A stretch of 64,000 nt of DNA from Candidatus Omnitrophota bacterium (GTDB taxonomy: Bacteria > Hinthialibacterota > Hinthialibacteria > Hinthialibacterales > JAKPRU01). Below the pieces are notes generated by a model that saw only the letters and a program-made list of their open reading frames with translations, searched no databases and was not told the DNA's origin. Position 1 is the first letter of the stretch. Each line of letters begins with the position of its first letter. The DNA lies in assembly GCA_029570205.1 (NCBI GenBank), contig JAKQSI010000058.1:1-64000 (forward strand). Reading direction: 5' to 3'. The position numbers and the translations under genes are program-made. Of this stretch, positions 1 through 8,183 are shown one piece after another.

Positions 1-194
1 GTTTCTTGAAGAGATGAGACCATGCAAGTCAGGATGAACAGAGAAACCCGCACCCCAAAAGGGCCGGATGGGGCTTCCGGGAGAGAGCAACAGACAGACC
101 TCGGCTCTGAAGGGGGCCTTGAATGGGACAAACGGGAAGGAGCGGATGGCACTCCCACGACGGCGAAAATAAGGGGATGGCTTTCAGATTCGCA

Positions 195-415
195 TACGCT
201 GCAGCAAAAAGAGCCTGCAACACCGGATGGCTTCGCAATGCCTCATGATCGTTCAGATCCTCATCCCCCAACCCGATCGCGTACACCCATCGAATAACGT
301 TTCTGTACACTCTGTTTTCATAAGGTCACCTGGTTGGCATACAATAAGTTCTTATCACAACTCTATTTATGCCATAAAAGGTGGCTTTAAACATGGCTAC
401 CGTGAGAAATCCGGG
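195..415 (-). mobile_element. IS1380-family transposon remnant (one end plus broken transposase)
   Basis: On the minus strand this begins with the 14-base terminal sequence CCCGGATTTCTCAC (402-415). The following ~110 bases are almost identical to those of the element at 61111-61354, including the transposase start (ATG at 321, MKTECT). After about 11 codons the reading frame jumps: another frame reads WVYAIGLGDEDLNDHEALR, which resembles the conserved YAI-LGYEDLNDH-LR block of IS1380-family transposases that normally lies some 40 residues further on. An internal deletion with frame loss is therefore inferred. Family homology fades near 195 and no matching second end was found towards base 1. 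The 194 bases before it and 416-545 after it hold nothing I recognise. Confidence 0.75.
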
Positions 416-559
416 CTACTCCCATTTGCCCGATTTGTCATCCGATACCCCCACCCTCCCCTCCTCTCGCTCCCGATTTCCGATGCAATGCCCATCAGAA
501 TGTCTTAGAATACCTTCACACCCAGAGACGAATTCTCATATCAAGAAAGGACGCCTTCC

Positions 560-1531
560 ATGAGGATTGCCTTGTCACACTTTATGATCCTCGTTATCGG
601 CATAACCGCACACGCTACCGAGCCGACTGCGGACTCGTCATACCAAATTGCCTTCGCAACTCCTGCCTGGGTGCAGGTGGTCGAAAAGGCCGCCTTCAGT
701 CCGAGAGATACCGCCGAGGACATTGTTTACCAGGACAAAATGTGGCTCAGCAACGGTTATTACCACGGTAATATCCTCACACGGGATCTCTGGTCTTCTT
801 CTGACGGCATCGAATGGACCCTGGTCAACGACAGCACTCCTTATGACGGATACAGCGAAATGGCGGTTTGTGGCGGGAAGATGTGGGCGATCAAAGGGAG
901 TGTCTGGAGCTCCACCGATGGGGTGGAATGGTCCTGTGTCCTGGAAAAAACCCCGTTCGGTACGCCGGGGTACAATGAGGTGGTTATCTTTCAGGATCGG
1001 ATGTGGCAGCTTGGTTGCGGGAAAGAGGTCTGGTACACCACCGACGGGAAAGACTGGATACTGGCACAAGGCAATGCTCCCTATGGGGACCGGGCCACGT
1101 CTGCAATTGTCGTTTTCGACAATAAGATCTGGCTGATGGGCGGGCGACTTGTGCAACCCAATGATCCTCCGGAAAAAGGATACCCGGAATTCACAACATT
1201 GAACGATGTGTGGTGCTCCTCGGACGGGATGGAATGGAAGAAAGTCCTGGATCAGGCTCCCTGGACACCCCGCATGTGGTTTCCCGCCAGGGTGTATCGT
1301 GATCGAATGTGGGTGATCGGGGGCTATGACAACCGCAATCGCCAGAATCTGGGGGACATCTGGTATACCCGGGACGGCGTCCACTGGCAGGAATTCGTTT
1401 CGGAGAACCGCTTTTCGCCCCGTCATGAACCCAGTTGCTATGTTTTCAGAGACAGCCTCTGGGTGATCGCAGGCAATTCCTGGCCCGTGCTGAATGATGT
1501 GTGGAGATTGACCCTCCCCGTATCGCCATGA
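560..1531 (+). CDS. Secreted Kelch-like beta-propeller protein
   Basis: A 323-residue protein with a signal peptide (about residues 1-20). The mature part is built of about six repeats in which a Met/Leu-Trp strand (MW or IW) follows an Asp and is then followed by a D-[VIL]-W-x-[ST]-x-DG-x-x-W motif, as in WSSSDGIEW, WSSTDGVEW, WYTTDGKDW, WCSSDGMEW and WYTRDGVHW. This is the spacing of galactose-oxidase/Kelch-type propeller blades, and the regular Trp pattern supports a closed propeller. No catalytic residues are evident, so a binding or extracytoplasmic scaffold role is more likely than an enzyme. The start has a good ribosome site (AAGAAAGG). It stands alone upstream of the efflux operon. 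Confidence 0.7.
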   Translation: MRIALSHFMILVIGITAHATEPTADSSYQIAFATPAWVQVVEKAAFSPRDTAEDIVYQDKMWLSNGYYHGNILTRDLWSSSDGIEWTLVNDSTPYDGYSEMAVCGGKMWAIKGSVWSSTDGVEWSCVLEKTPFGTPGYNEVVIFQDRMWQLGCGKEVWYTTDGKDWILAQGNAPYGDRATSAIVVFDNKIWLMGGRLVQPNDPPEKGYPEFTTLNDVWCSSDGMEWKKVLDQAPWTPRMWFPARVYRDRMWVIGGYDNRNRQNLGDIWYTRDGVHWQEFVSENRFSPRHEPSCYVFRDSLWVIAGNSWPVLNDVWRLTLPVSP

Positions 1532-1576
1532 ATCGGTTTTCACCTGGAATCGAGGAGTGATTATTTCCTGTTTCCC

Positions 1577-1605
1577 TTGCGGACGGACTCGTCAGTCCAT
1601 ATACT
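1577..1605 (+). promoter_or_regulatory. Promoter with TetR-type operator ahead of the efflux operon
   Basis: A -35-like TTGCGG (1577-1582) and a -10-like TATACT (1600-1605) are separated by 17 bases. The spacer contains the imperfect dyad GGACGGACTCGTCAGTCC (1581-1598), whose core GGACT-CGTC-AGTCC is a perfect inverted repeat. Operators of AcrR/TetR-type repressors often have this form and sit inside their own promoter, so autoregulation by the TetR gene 49 bases downstream is inferred. Confidence 0.5.
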
Positions 1606-1653
1606 TTTTTTCGCAGAATCCTCCTTCCCGGATCCAGAAAGCAGGGCAAGGCG

Positions 1654-2352
1654 ATGATCTCAAAGAACACCGACCTGAAGGCACGTCGTCGCGAAGAAAT
1701 CCTGAACATGGCAACCCCGATTTTTGCCGAGCGCGGGTATCAGAGAACGGACTTGCAGGTGGTGGCCGACCGCCTGAAAGTCGGTAAAGGAACGCTGTAC
1801 CGGTATTTCCCAACGAAACGCGCCCTGTTCCTTGCCGCCGTGCGCCGGGGAATGCATTGTCTTACCGCATATGTGGATGGCGCTGTCAAGGATCTGTCGG
1901 ATCCCCTGGAACAGATCGCGGGAGGCATTCGTGCCTACCTGGAGTTTTTTCAAACCAATCCTTCTTTGGTGGAGCTGATTATCCAGGAACGCGCCGAATT
2001 CAATGACCGGAGCAGACCCACTTATTTCGAACACCGGGATGCCAACATGGGGCGATGGAAAGACTTGATTCGCCGGATGATCGCCGCCAAGCAAGTTCGA
2101 GATATCCCGGTGGAACGAGTGAGTGAGGTTATCGGGAATCTTCTGTACGGAACGATGTTCACGAATTACTTTCTCGGTGCGACAAAATCTCATGACATGC
2201 AGACCGAGGACATTCTGGATATTGTCTTGCACGGTATTCTGAATCCGGAATCCGGGGGAAGCGAAGCCGTGACAAAACGGAAATCAACGAAAAGACCAAT
2301 TTCTTCGGGTCGTAAGATCAAAGAGAAAATGCGAGGCCTGTCTCTAGAATGA
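1654..2352 (+). CDS. TetR/AcrR family transcriptional regulator
   Basis: A 232-residue one-component repressor. The N-terminal helix-turn-helix lies at about residues 8-55, with the family signature VGKGTLYRYFPTKRALF at its end. The rest is the variable ligand-binding helical domain. The C-terminal 25 residues are Lys/Arg/Ser-rich and probably disordered. Its stop overlaps the start of the adaptor gene (ATGA), so the two are translationally coupled and the regulator is the first gene of the efflux operon. That argues for local repression of the pump, relieved by a pump substrate. The ligand is unknown. Confidence 0.88.
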   Translation: MISKNTDLKARRREEILNMATPIFAERGYQRTDLQVVADRLKVGKGTLYRYFPTKRALFLAAVRRGMHCLTAYVDGAVKDLSDPLEQIAGGIRAYLEFFQTNPSLVELIIQERAEFNDRSRPTYFEHRDANMGRWKDLIRRMIAAKQVRDIPVERVSEVIGNLLYGTMFTNYFLGATKSHDMQTEDILDIVLHGILNPESGGSEAVTKRKSTKRPISSGRKIKEKMRGLSLE

Positions 2353-3683
2353 AAACGATTTCTTTTTTGGCCATTTTGGTGATTGTCGCGGGCGCGATCT
2401 TCTACGTTACTCATGGTGGCCTTGACGGTGGCGGAGAGTCATCCAAAGAGGAGCAGGCTCCCCCGCCTGAGGTCACCTTTGTGGTTGTGCAGCCGGAGGC
2501 TGTGACCCTCACCACGGAGTTGCCGGGACGAATTTCGGCTTACCTTGTTGCCGAAGTGCGGCCCCAAGTGAATGGAATCATCCAGGAACGCCTGTTCACG
2601 GAAGGTTCCGATGTCGAGGAAGGCCAGATTCTCTATCAGATTGATCCGGCCCTCTTTGAAGCCTCAGCGCACAACGCGGAGGCGAACCTGGTGGGCGCAC
2701 AGAAAGCGGTGAAAGAAGCACGTGCCGCCCTGGAAGCCAGTATTGCCTATGTCAAACAGCAGCAGGCCACACTCGATCTTGCCCTGAAGAACCGACATCG
2801 ATTCGAGACGCTGGCCGCGAACGGTACGGTTCCGCTCAGCGAGCGGGATCGGGCTGTCGCGGAAGCCGAGGTGGCGGAGGCCGCTCTCAAATCCGCCGAG
2901 GCACAGGTCAGACGCAACGAGGAAGGCATTCCGCAGGCAGAGGCCGCTGTCAAACAGGCGGAAGCTGCCCTGGAAACGGCCCGGATCAACCTGGCCTATA
3001 CGAGAATTACCGCGCCGATTTCCGGACGCATCGGAATATCCAATGTGACAGTCGGTGCGTTGGTGACAGCCCACCAGCCCCTCGCCCTGACCACCATCCA
3101 ACAACTGGACCCGATTTATGTGGATGTGACCCAATCGACCAAGGATCTGCTGCGTTTGCGGCACCGTCTGGAGGAAGGGCAAATCGCCCGTGAGGAGACG
3201 AACATCAACAAGGCACAACTCATTCTTGAGGATGGCTCCACTTATTCCCACGAAGGAACCATGCAGTTCCAGGATGTCACGGTGAATGAATCAACCGGCT
3301 CCGTGATCGTTCGAATTGTTTTCCCGAATCCCGATCGGATTCTACTACCCGGCATGTTTGTCCGGGCTGCGTTGATCGAAGGCACCAACGAACAGGCCAT
3401 CCTGATCCCACAGCAGGCTGTCTCGCGGGACACGAAGGGGAATCCGCTGGCCATGGTTGTGGATCAGGACGAGAAAACCGAACAGCGTCAACTCACCGTC
3501 GACCGGGCTATCGGCAACCGATGGCTTGTTACCTCCGGTCTTAAGGCAGGGGATCGAGTCATTGTTGAAGGTTTGCAGATGGTCCGCCCCCGCACGGCTG
3601 TGAAAGCGGCTCCCTTTGAGGCCGACCAGCCGGGCGATGCGACATCTGGAATCACGACCGAACCGGCTTCGGAATCGAACTGA
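2349..3683 (+). CDS. RND efflux periplasmic adaptor subunit (MFP, AcrA/MexA type)
   Basis: A 444-residue membrane fusion protein bridging an inner-membrane RND pump and an outer-membrane channel. An N-terminal hydrophobic segment (about residues 4-20) lacks a lipobox Cys, so it is anchored by a membrane helix rather than lipid. Barrel-sandwich halves flank a long Ala/Glu-rich alpha-helical hairpin (about residues 100-205), followed by a beta-barrel containing ITAPISGRIG and a membrane-proximal domain. The last ~20 residues are polar and probably disordered. It overlaps the upstream tetR stop by four bases and ends 13 bases before the pump start. Confidence 0.92.
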   Translation: MKTISFLAILVIVAGAIFYVTHGGLDGGGESSKEEQAPPPEVTFVVVQPEAVTLTTELPGRISAYLVAEVRPQVNGIIQERLFTEGSDVEEGQILYQIDPALFEASAHNAEANLVGAQKAVKEARAALEASIAYVKQQQATLDLALKNRHRFETLAANGTVPLSERDRAVAEAEVAEAALKSAEAQVRRNEEGIPQAEAAVKQAEAALETARINLAYTRITAPISGRIGISNVTVGALVTAHQPLALTTIQQLDPIYVDVTQSTKDLLRLRHRLEEGQIAREETNINKAQLILEDGSTYSHEGTMQFQDVTVNESTGSVIVRIVFPNPDRILLPGMFVRAALIEGTNEQAILIPQQAVSRDTKGNPLAMVVDQDEKTEQRQLTVDRAIGNRWLVTSGLKAGDRVIVEGLQMVRPRTAVKAAPFEADQPGDATSGITTEPASESN

Positions 3684-3696
3684 GGGGAGACGCGCC

Positions 3697-6600
3697 ATGC
3701 TATCGAGATTTTTTCTGGATCGGCCGGTCTTCGCGTGGGTGATCGCCATTGTTCTGATGGTGGTCGGCTGTCTGGCCATCTACACATTGCCCATCTCGCA
3801 ATATCCGCCTATCGCCCCTCCGTCCATTGCCATTACCGCCTTCTATCCGGGAGCCTCGGCGGAAACGGTCGAAAACAGCGTCACCCAGATCATTGAGCAG
3901 AAAATGACGGGATTCGACAAAATGCTGTACCTGTCGGCAACCAGCGACTCGGCCGGTCAATCCCGCGTGGAACTGACCTTTGCCCCGGGAACCGATCCCG
4001 ATCTTGCCTGGGCGCAAGTGCAAAACAAGCTTCAACTCGCCATGGCCAGTCTGCCGGATGTGGTGCAACGAGGCGGAGTGAAAGTCAGCAAATCCACGCG
4101 AAACTACCTGTTGATCGTGGGCCTGGTCTCCGAAGACGGCAGCATGAATGGAGATGACCTGCGGGATTATGCGCAATCGAACCTGGAAAAGGTGCTTTCA
4201 CGCGTACCGGGTGTGGGCGAAGTGGAAACCTTTGGAACCCAGTACGCCATGCGGATCTGGCTCAATCCTGACAGATTGACGGATTACCAGATGACGATCC
4301 AGGATGTCATTGCGGCTCTCCAGGCTTACAATGTGGAGGTTTCTGCCGGGCAATTCGGCGGTTCACCGGCAGTGGAAGGCCAACGACTCAACGCGGCTAT
4401 TATCGTTCAGAGCCTGCTCAAAACCCCCGAAGAGTTCGCCGACATTCCTATCCGCACAAACCGGGATGGCAGCGTTGTACGCATCAAAGACGTGGGCCGA
4501 ACGGAGCTCGGGACCGAGCAATATGACATCGAGGCTTTTTGTAACGGCAAACCCTCGTCTGCGCTGGCGATCCGGCAGGCCGCCGGTGCAAACGCGCTGG
4601 ATACCGCCGATGGGGTTAAGACGCGACTCGAAGAGATGAGCCGGTACTTTCCGTCCGGAATGAAGGTTGTCTATCCCTACGATACGACTCCCTTCACGCG
4701 GGTATCTATTGAAGAGGTAGTCAAGACACTCTTCGAGGCGGTCGTCCTGGTTTTTCTGGTCATGTGGCTGTTCATGGGCAATATGCGAGCGACCCTGATT
4801 CCGACGATTGCGGTGCCGGTGGTCATCCTGGGAACGTTCGCCGTGTTGGGTTTCTTCGGTTTCTCGATCAATATGCTGACCATGTTCGGCATGGTGCTGG
4901 CCATCGGACTATTAGTCGATGACGCCATTGTTGTGGTGGAAAACGTGGAACGGATCATGTCCGAGGAAGGCCTTCCGCCACGCGAGGCAACCGCCAAATC
5001 CATGGATCAGATTACCAGCGCTCTGATCGGCATCGGCCTGGTGCTTTCGGCCGTCTTCGGTCCGATGGCGTTTTTCGGTGGGTCCACGGGAGTTATATAT
5101 CGCCAGTTCTCTGTGACCATCATCTCCTCCATGCTCCTTTCGGTTGTGGTCGCCTTGATCCTCACACCGGTTCTCTGTTCTTTTCTGCTCAAACCGGTGG
5201 CAAAAGGCCATGAGCCGGCGGAGAACGCTATTTGGATTTTACGTCCCTTTTTCAGATGGTTTGACCGCACCTTTTTTCGAACCAGGGACCTTTATCTTCG
5301 TGTGGTCAATCGTGCCCTTTCCAAGAAACTGCGGTATCTCTTTCTATATGTGGTGATTGTCGGCGCAATGGGATATCTGTTCTGGAAGATGCCCACGGCT
5401 TATCTCCCGGATGAAGACCAGGGCATTCTGATGGTACAAGCCCTGCTTCCGGCAAACTCCACCCTGGAGCAGACCAAGGCGGTCATGAATCGAGTGAAAG
5501 ACTATTTACTGGAGCATGAGAAAGACACGGTGGACACCTGCATGACCATTTCCGGCGTCAACTTCGCCGGACGAGGACAAAATGCCGGAATGTCTTTTGT
5601 TAAACTCAAAGACTGGAAACTCCGCAACCGGTCCGATCTGAGGGTTACGGCTATAGCCGGACGAGCCATGAAAGAATTCTCCAAGATTCGAAATGCCATG
5701 GTGTTCGCTTTTTCCCCTCCGGCTGTCATCGAACTGGGCATGTCGAAGGGATTCGACTTCCAGTTATTGGATCGGGGCGGCTTGGGTCATGCCGACCTGA
5801 TGGCGGCCCGTAATGAACTTCTCGGCCTGGCTGGACAGGACGAAGTATTAAACAAGGTGCGGCCGAACGGCCTGGAGGATGTGCCTCAGTATCGTATTGA
5901 CGTGGATTGGGAGACATCCGGCGCGCTGGGAATACCCATCACCAGTATCCATAACACCATCTCGGCTGCTTTCGGCAGCGCGTATGTCAATGATTTCATC
6001 CAGGGCGGGCGTGTAAAGAGGGTATATGTCCAGGCCGATGCCCCCTATCGCATGTTGCCCGCCGATCTGGAAAGACTTTACATACGCAACAATCAAGGCA
6101 AGATGGTTCCCTTTTCCGCCTTTGGGTCCGGGCATTGGACATCCGGTTCTCCGAAGCTGGAGCGATTCAACGGTTTTCCATCCATCAATATCGTGGGTGA
6201 GGCGGCTCCGGGCAGAAGCTCCGGTGAGGCGATGCAGGCCATGGAGGGATTTGTCAAGAAGCTGCCGCAGGGAATCGGCTTTGACTGGACCGGGCTTTCC
6301 TACCAGGAGCGGATAGCGACAGCCCAGGGACCGATTCTCTACGCTTTCTCTATTCTGGTAATCTTCCTCTGCGTGGCGGCCCTGTACGAAAGCTGGACCA
6401 TCCCCTTTGTAAACCTTTTGATGCTTCCGCTGGGTGTGCTGGGCGCTCTGGTGGCTACGTTCCTGCGGGACCTGCACAACGATGTCTATTTCCAGATCGG
6501 ATTCCTGACAACAATGGGGCTTTCGACCAAGAACGCCATTTTGATCATTCAGTTCATCAAAGAGCAGATGCGGCAGGGACTCGGACTGGTTGAGGCCACC

Positions 6601-6858
6601 CTTGCGGCGGTACGAATCCGGTTCCGTCCCGTCATGATGACCTCGCTGGCATTCTTCTTCGGTACTCTGCCGCTGGCTGTTGCCACCGGAGCCGGCGCGG
6701 GAGCCATGACGGCGATCGGAACGGCCGTGACCGGTGGAATGGTCTCGGCCACATTTATCGACCTGATCTTTATCCCGATGTTCTTTGTCCTGGTCTTTCG
6801 CTTCTTCGGCAGGAAACAGAGAGCGGTTGACGTTCAGGATTCCGTGAACGTCGCATAA
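3697..6858 (+). CDS. RND multidrug efflux pump (AcrB/MexB, HAE1 type)
   Basis: A 1053-residue inner-membrane proton-driven exporter, the usual length for AcrB-like pumps. The start MLSRFFLDRPVFAWVIAI was chosen because it matches the family N-terminus and has GAGGGGAG upstream; an in-frame start 27 codons earlier lies inside the adaptor gene. The proton-relay pair is present as VDDA (Asp408-Asp409), with the partner Lys at residue 945 (STKNAIL). The permease end with SATFIDLIFIPMFFV is intact. No TolC-type outer-membrane factor follows, so the pump must borrow one encoded elsewhere. A strong hairpin follows in the convergent gap with accA. Confidence 0.95.
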   Translation: MLSRFFLDRPVFAWVIAIVLMVVGCLAIYTLPISQYPPIAPPSIAITAFYPGASAETVENSVTQIIEQKMTGFDKMLYLSATSDSAGQSRVELTFAPGTDPDLAWAQVQNKLQLAMASLPDVVQRGGVKVSKSTRNYLLIVGLVSEDGSMNGDDLRDYAQSNLEKVLSRVPGVGEVETFGTQYAMRIWLNPDRLTDYQMTIQDVIAALQAYNVEVSAGQFGGSPAVEGQRLNAAIIVQSLLKTPEEFADIPIRTNRDGSVVRIKDVGRTELGTEQYDIEAFCNGKPSSALAIRQAAGANALDTADGVKTRLEEMSRYFPSGMKVVYPYDTTPFTRVSIEEVVKTLFEAVVLVFLVMWLFMGNMRATLIPTIAVPVVILGTFAVLGFFGFSINMLTMFGMVLAIGLLVDDAIVVVENVERIMSEEGLPPREATAKSMDQITSALIGIGLVLSAVFGPMAFFGGSTGVIYRQFSVTIISSMLLSVVVALILTPVLCSFLLKPVAKGHEPAENAIWILRPFFRWFDRTFFRTRDLYLRVVNRALSKKLRYLFLYVVIVGAMGYLFWKMPTAYLPDEDQGILMVQALLPANSTLEQTKAVMNRVKDYLLEHEKDTVDTCMTISGVNFAGRGQNAGMSFVKLKDWKLRNRSDLRVTAIAGRAMKEFSKIRNAMVFAFSPPAVIELGMSKGFDFQLLDRGGLGHADLMAARNELLGLAGQDEVLNKVRPNGLEDVPQYRIDVDWETSGALGIPITSIHNTISAAFGSAYVNDFIQGGRVKRVYVQADAPYRMLPADLERLYIRNNQGKMVPFSAFGSGHWTSGSPKLERFNGFPSINIVGEAAPGRSSGEAMQAMEGFVKKLPQGIGFDWTGLSYQERIATAQGPILYAFSILVIFLCVAALYESWTIPFVNLLMLPLGVLGALVATFLRDLHNDVYFQIGFLTTMGLSTKNAILIIQFIKEQMRQGLGLVEATLAAVRIRFRPVMMTSLAFFFGTLPLAVATGAGAGAMTAIGTAVTGGMVSATFIDLIFIPMFFVLVFRFFGRKQRAVDVQDSVNVA

Positions 6859-6905
6859 CCGCTTCCACATCCCGATGGAAGCATTCGTTTTCATTTGGTC
6901 GATCT

Positions 6906-6950
6906 CCGTCGCGGCGCGCGATTTTTCCCATTCGATTGTCGCCGCGACGG
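6906..6950. terminator. Long GC-rich hairpin between pump gene and accA
   Basis: A perfect 11-base inverted repeat, CCGTCGCGGCG (6906-6916) and CGCCGCGACGG (6940-6950), encloses a 23-base loop 48 bases after the pump stop. No U-tract follows, so it may act as a bidirectional or factor-assisted terminator or as a 3'-end stabiliser. Confidence 0.45.
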
Positions 6951-7060
6951 ATGCCGCAGATGTCGAGTGACCTGCGGGATGATCGACAAAGCCATGGTAT
7001 GTATGTCAATTTTGCTTGAGATTTGTCCCCGTTGGCTGCGCCCGCTCCTGCGCACATCTC

Positions 7061-7081
7061 ACCCTTTCAGCGTGAAAGGGT
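7061..7081. terminator. Hairpin downstream of accA
   Basis: ACCCTTTCA and TGAAAGGGT pair perfectly over 9 bases around a GCG loop. It lies about 50 bases beyond the accA stop on the minus strand. No clear U-run follows. The position in a convergent intergenic gap suggests termination. The remainder of 6859-7130 shows nothing else. Confidence 0.4.
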
Positions 7082-7130
7082 TACCGTTTGCCTCCCCCAA
7101 AACCGCTCTTTCCCTCACGTTCTTGAATTT

Positions 7131-8099
7131 TTAATTCCCCTCCACAGGATTCTCTACAAACTGTCCCATCCCGCGAAATCGCCGATACCGCTGCTCGATC
7201 AGTTCCTGGGGTGACAACAGGGAGAGATCGTCCAGATGACGCAAAATAGCGTGTTTGACATTCTGTGCCGCTTCTTTGGGATTGCGGTGGGCCGCGCCGA
7301 ACGGTTCAGGAATGATTTCCTCTACCAGTCCAAGACGCAGCAAATCGGGAGCGATAATGCGCATATTTCCGGCCACATCTTTGGCGAGTGTTCGATCCTT
7401 GTAAATGATTGCGGCGCAAGCTTCTGGAGTGCATACCGCATAATAGGCGTATTCCAGAATCAACACACGGTTCCCAATCCCGATAGCCAGCGCCCCCCCG
7501 CTGCCGCCTTCTCCGGTCACCACGCAAATGATCGGCGCCGGCAGCTCCGACATCACCAACAGGTTTCGCGCAATGGCTTCATGTTGCCCGCGCTCTTCCG
7601 CTCCGATTCCCGGATACGCTCCCGCGGAGTCGATAAACGTGATCACCGGAATCCCCTCACGTCCGGCGAGTTCCATAATCCGCATCGCCTTGCGGAATCC
7701 CTCCGGATGCGCCATACCGAAATTGCGACGCAGGTTCTCTTCCGTGTCACGTCCTTTTTGATGCCCAATCACTGCAACCGAGCGTCCGTCAATCGCGCAA
7801 AGCCCCGTGACAATCGCCTGGTCGTCCGCAAAGTTCCGGTCGCCGTGCAACTCGATAAAATCCGTCGCGATCATTTTCATATAATCCAGGAAATACGGAC
7901 GATCCGGGTGACGAGCCAACTGAATGCGCTGCCACGGTGTCAAGTTCTGAAAGATTTCCTTCAGCAACTCCTCGGCGCGCCGTTTCAGGGAACCGATTTC
8001 CTCGGACAAGTCGATCTCCCGTGACCGGGCGTACATCTCCAGCTCCTCGATCTTCGTCTCGATTTCCCGTAAAGGCTGTTCGAAATCCAGGTATCGCAT
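7131..8099 (-). CDS. accA: Acetyl-CoA carboxylase carboxyltransferase subunit alpha
   Basis: A 322-residue cytoplasmic protein that with AccD forms the carboxyltransferase making malonyl-CoA for fatty acid synthesis. The length matches the family (about 320). An N-terminal helical region is followed by the crotonase-like carboxyltransferase fold with RHPDRPYFLDY, the GHQKGRD segment, FIDSAGAYPGIGAEERGQ and the oxyanion-forming GEGGSGGALAIG. It lies 84 bases downstream of alaS on the same strand and is probably cotranscribed with it. accD is not in the window. Confidence 0.96.
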   Translation of the reverse strand: MRYLDFEQPLREIETKIEELEMYARSREIDLSEEIGSLKRRAEELLKEIFQNLTPWQRIQLARHPDRPYFLDYMKMIATDFIELHGDRNFADDQAIVTGLCAIDGRSVAVIGHQKGRDTEENLRRNFGMAHPEGFRKAMRIMELAGREGIPVITFIDSAGAYPGIGAEERGQHEAIARNLLVMSELPAPIICVVTGEGGSGGALAIGIGNRVLILEYAYYAVCTPEACAAIIYKDRTLAKDVAGNMRIIAPDLLRLGLVEEIIPEPFGAAHRNPKEAAQNVKHAILRHLDDLSLLSPQELIEQRYRRFRGMGQFVENPVEGN

Positions 8100-8183
8100 C
8101 GTCTCTTTTCCCGGTTACAGAATCACTTGCTGTTCACGCCTGCCTCCCCCTGCCATCTCCACCCCGTCCCCTCTTTCTTTATT

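Noticed and set aside
638-1543. A 301-codon minus-strand frame opposite the propeller gene
   Set aside because: Shadow frame of the propeller gene; Pro/His-rich with no domain features.
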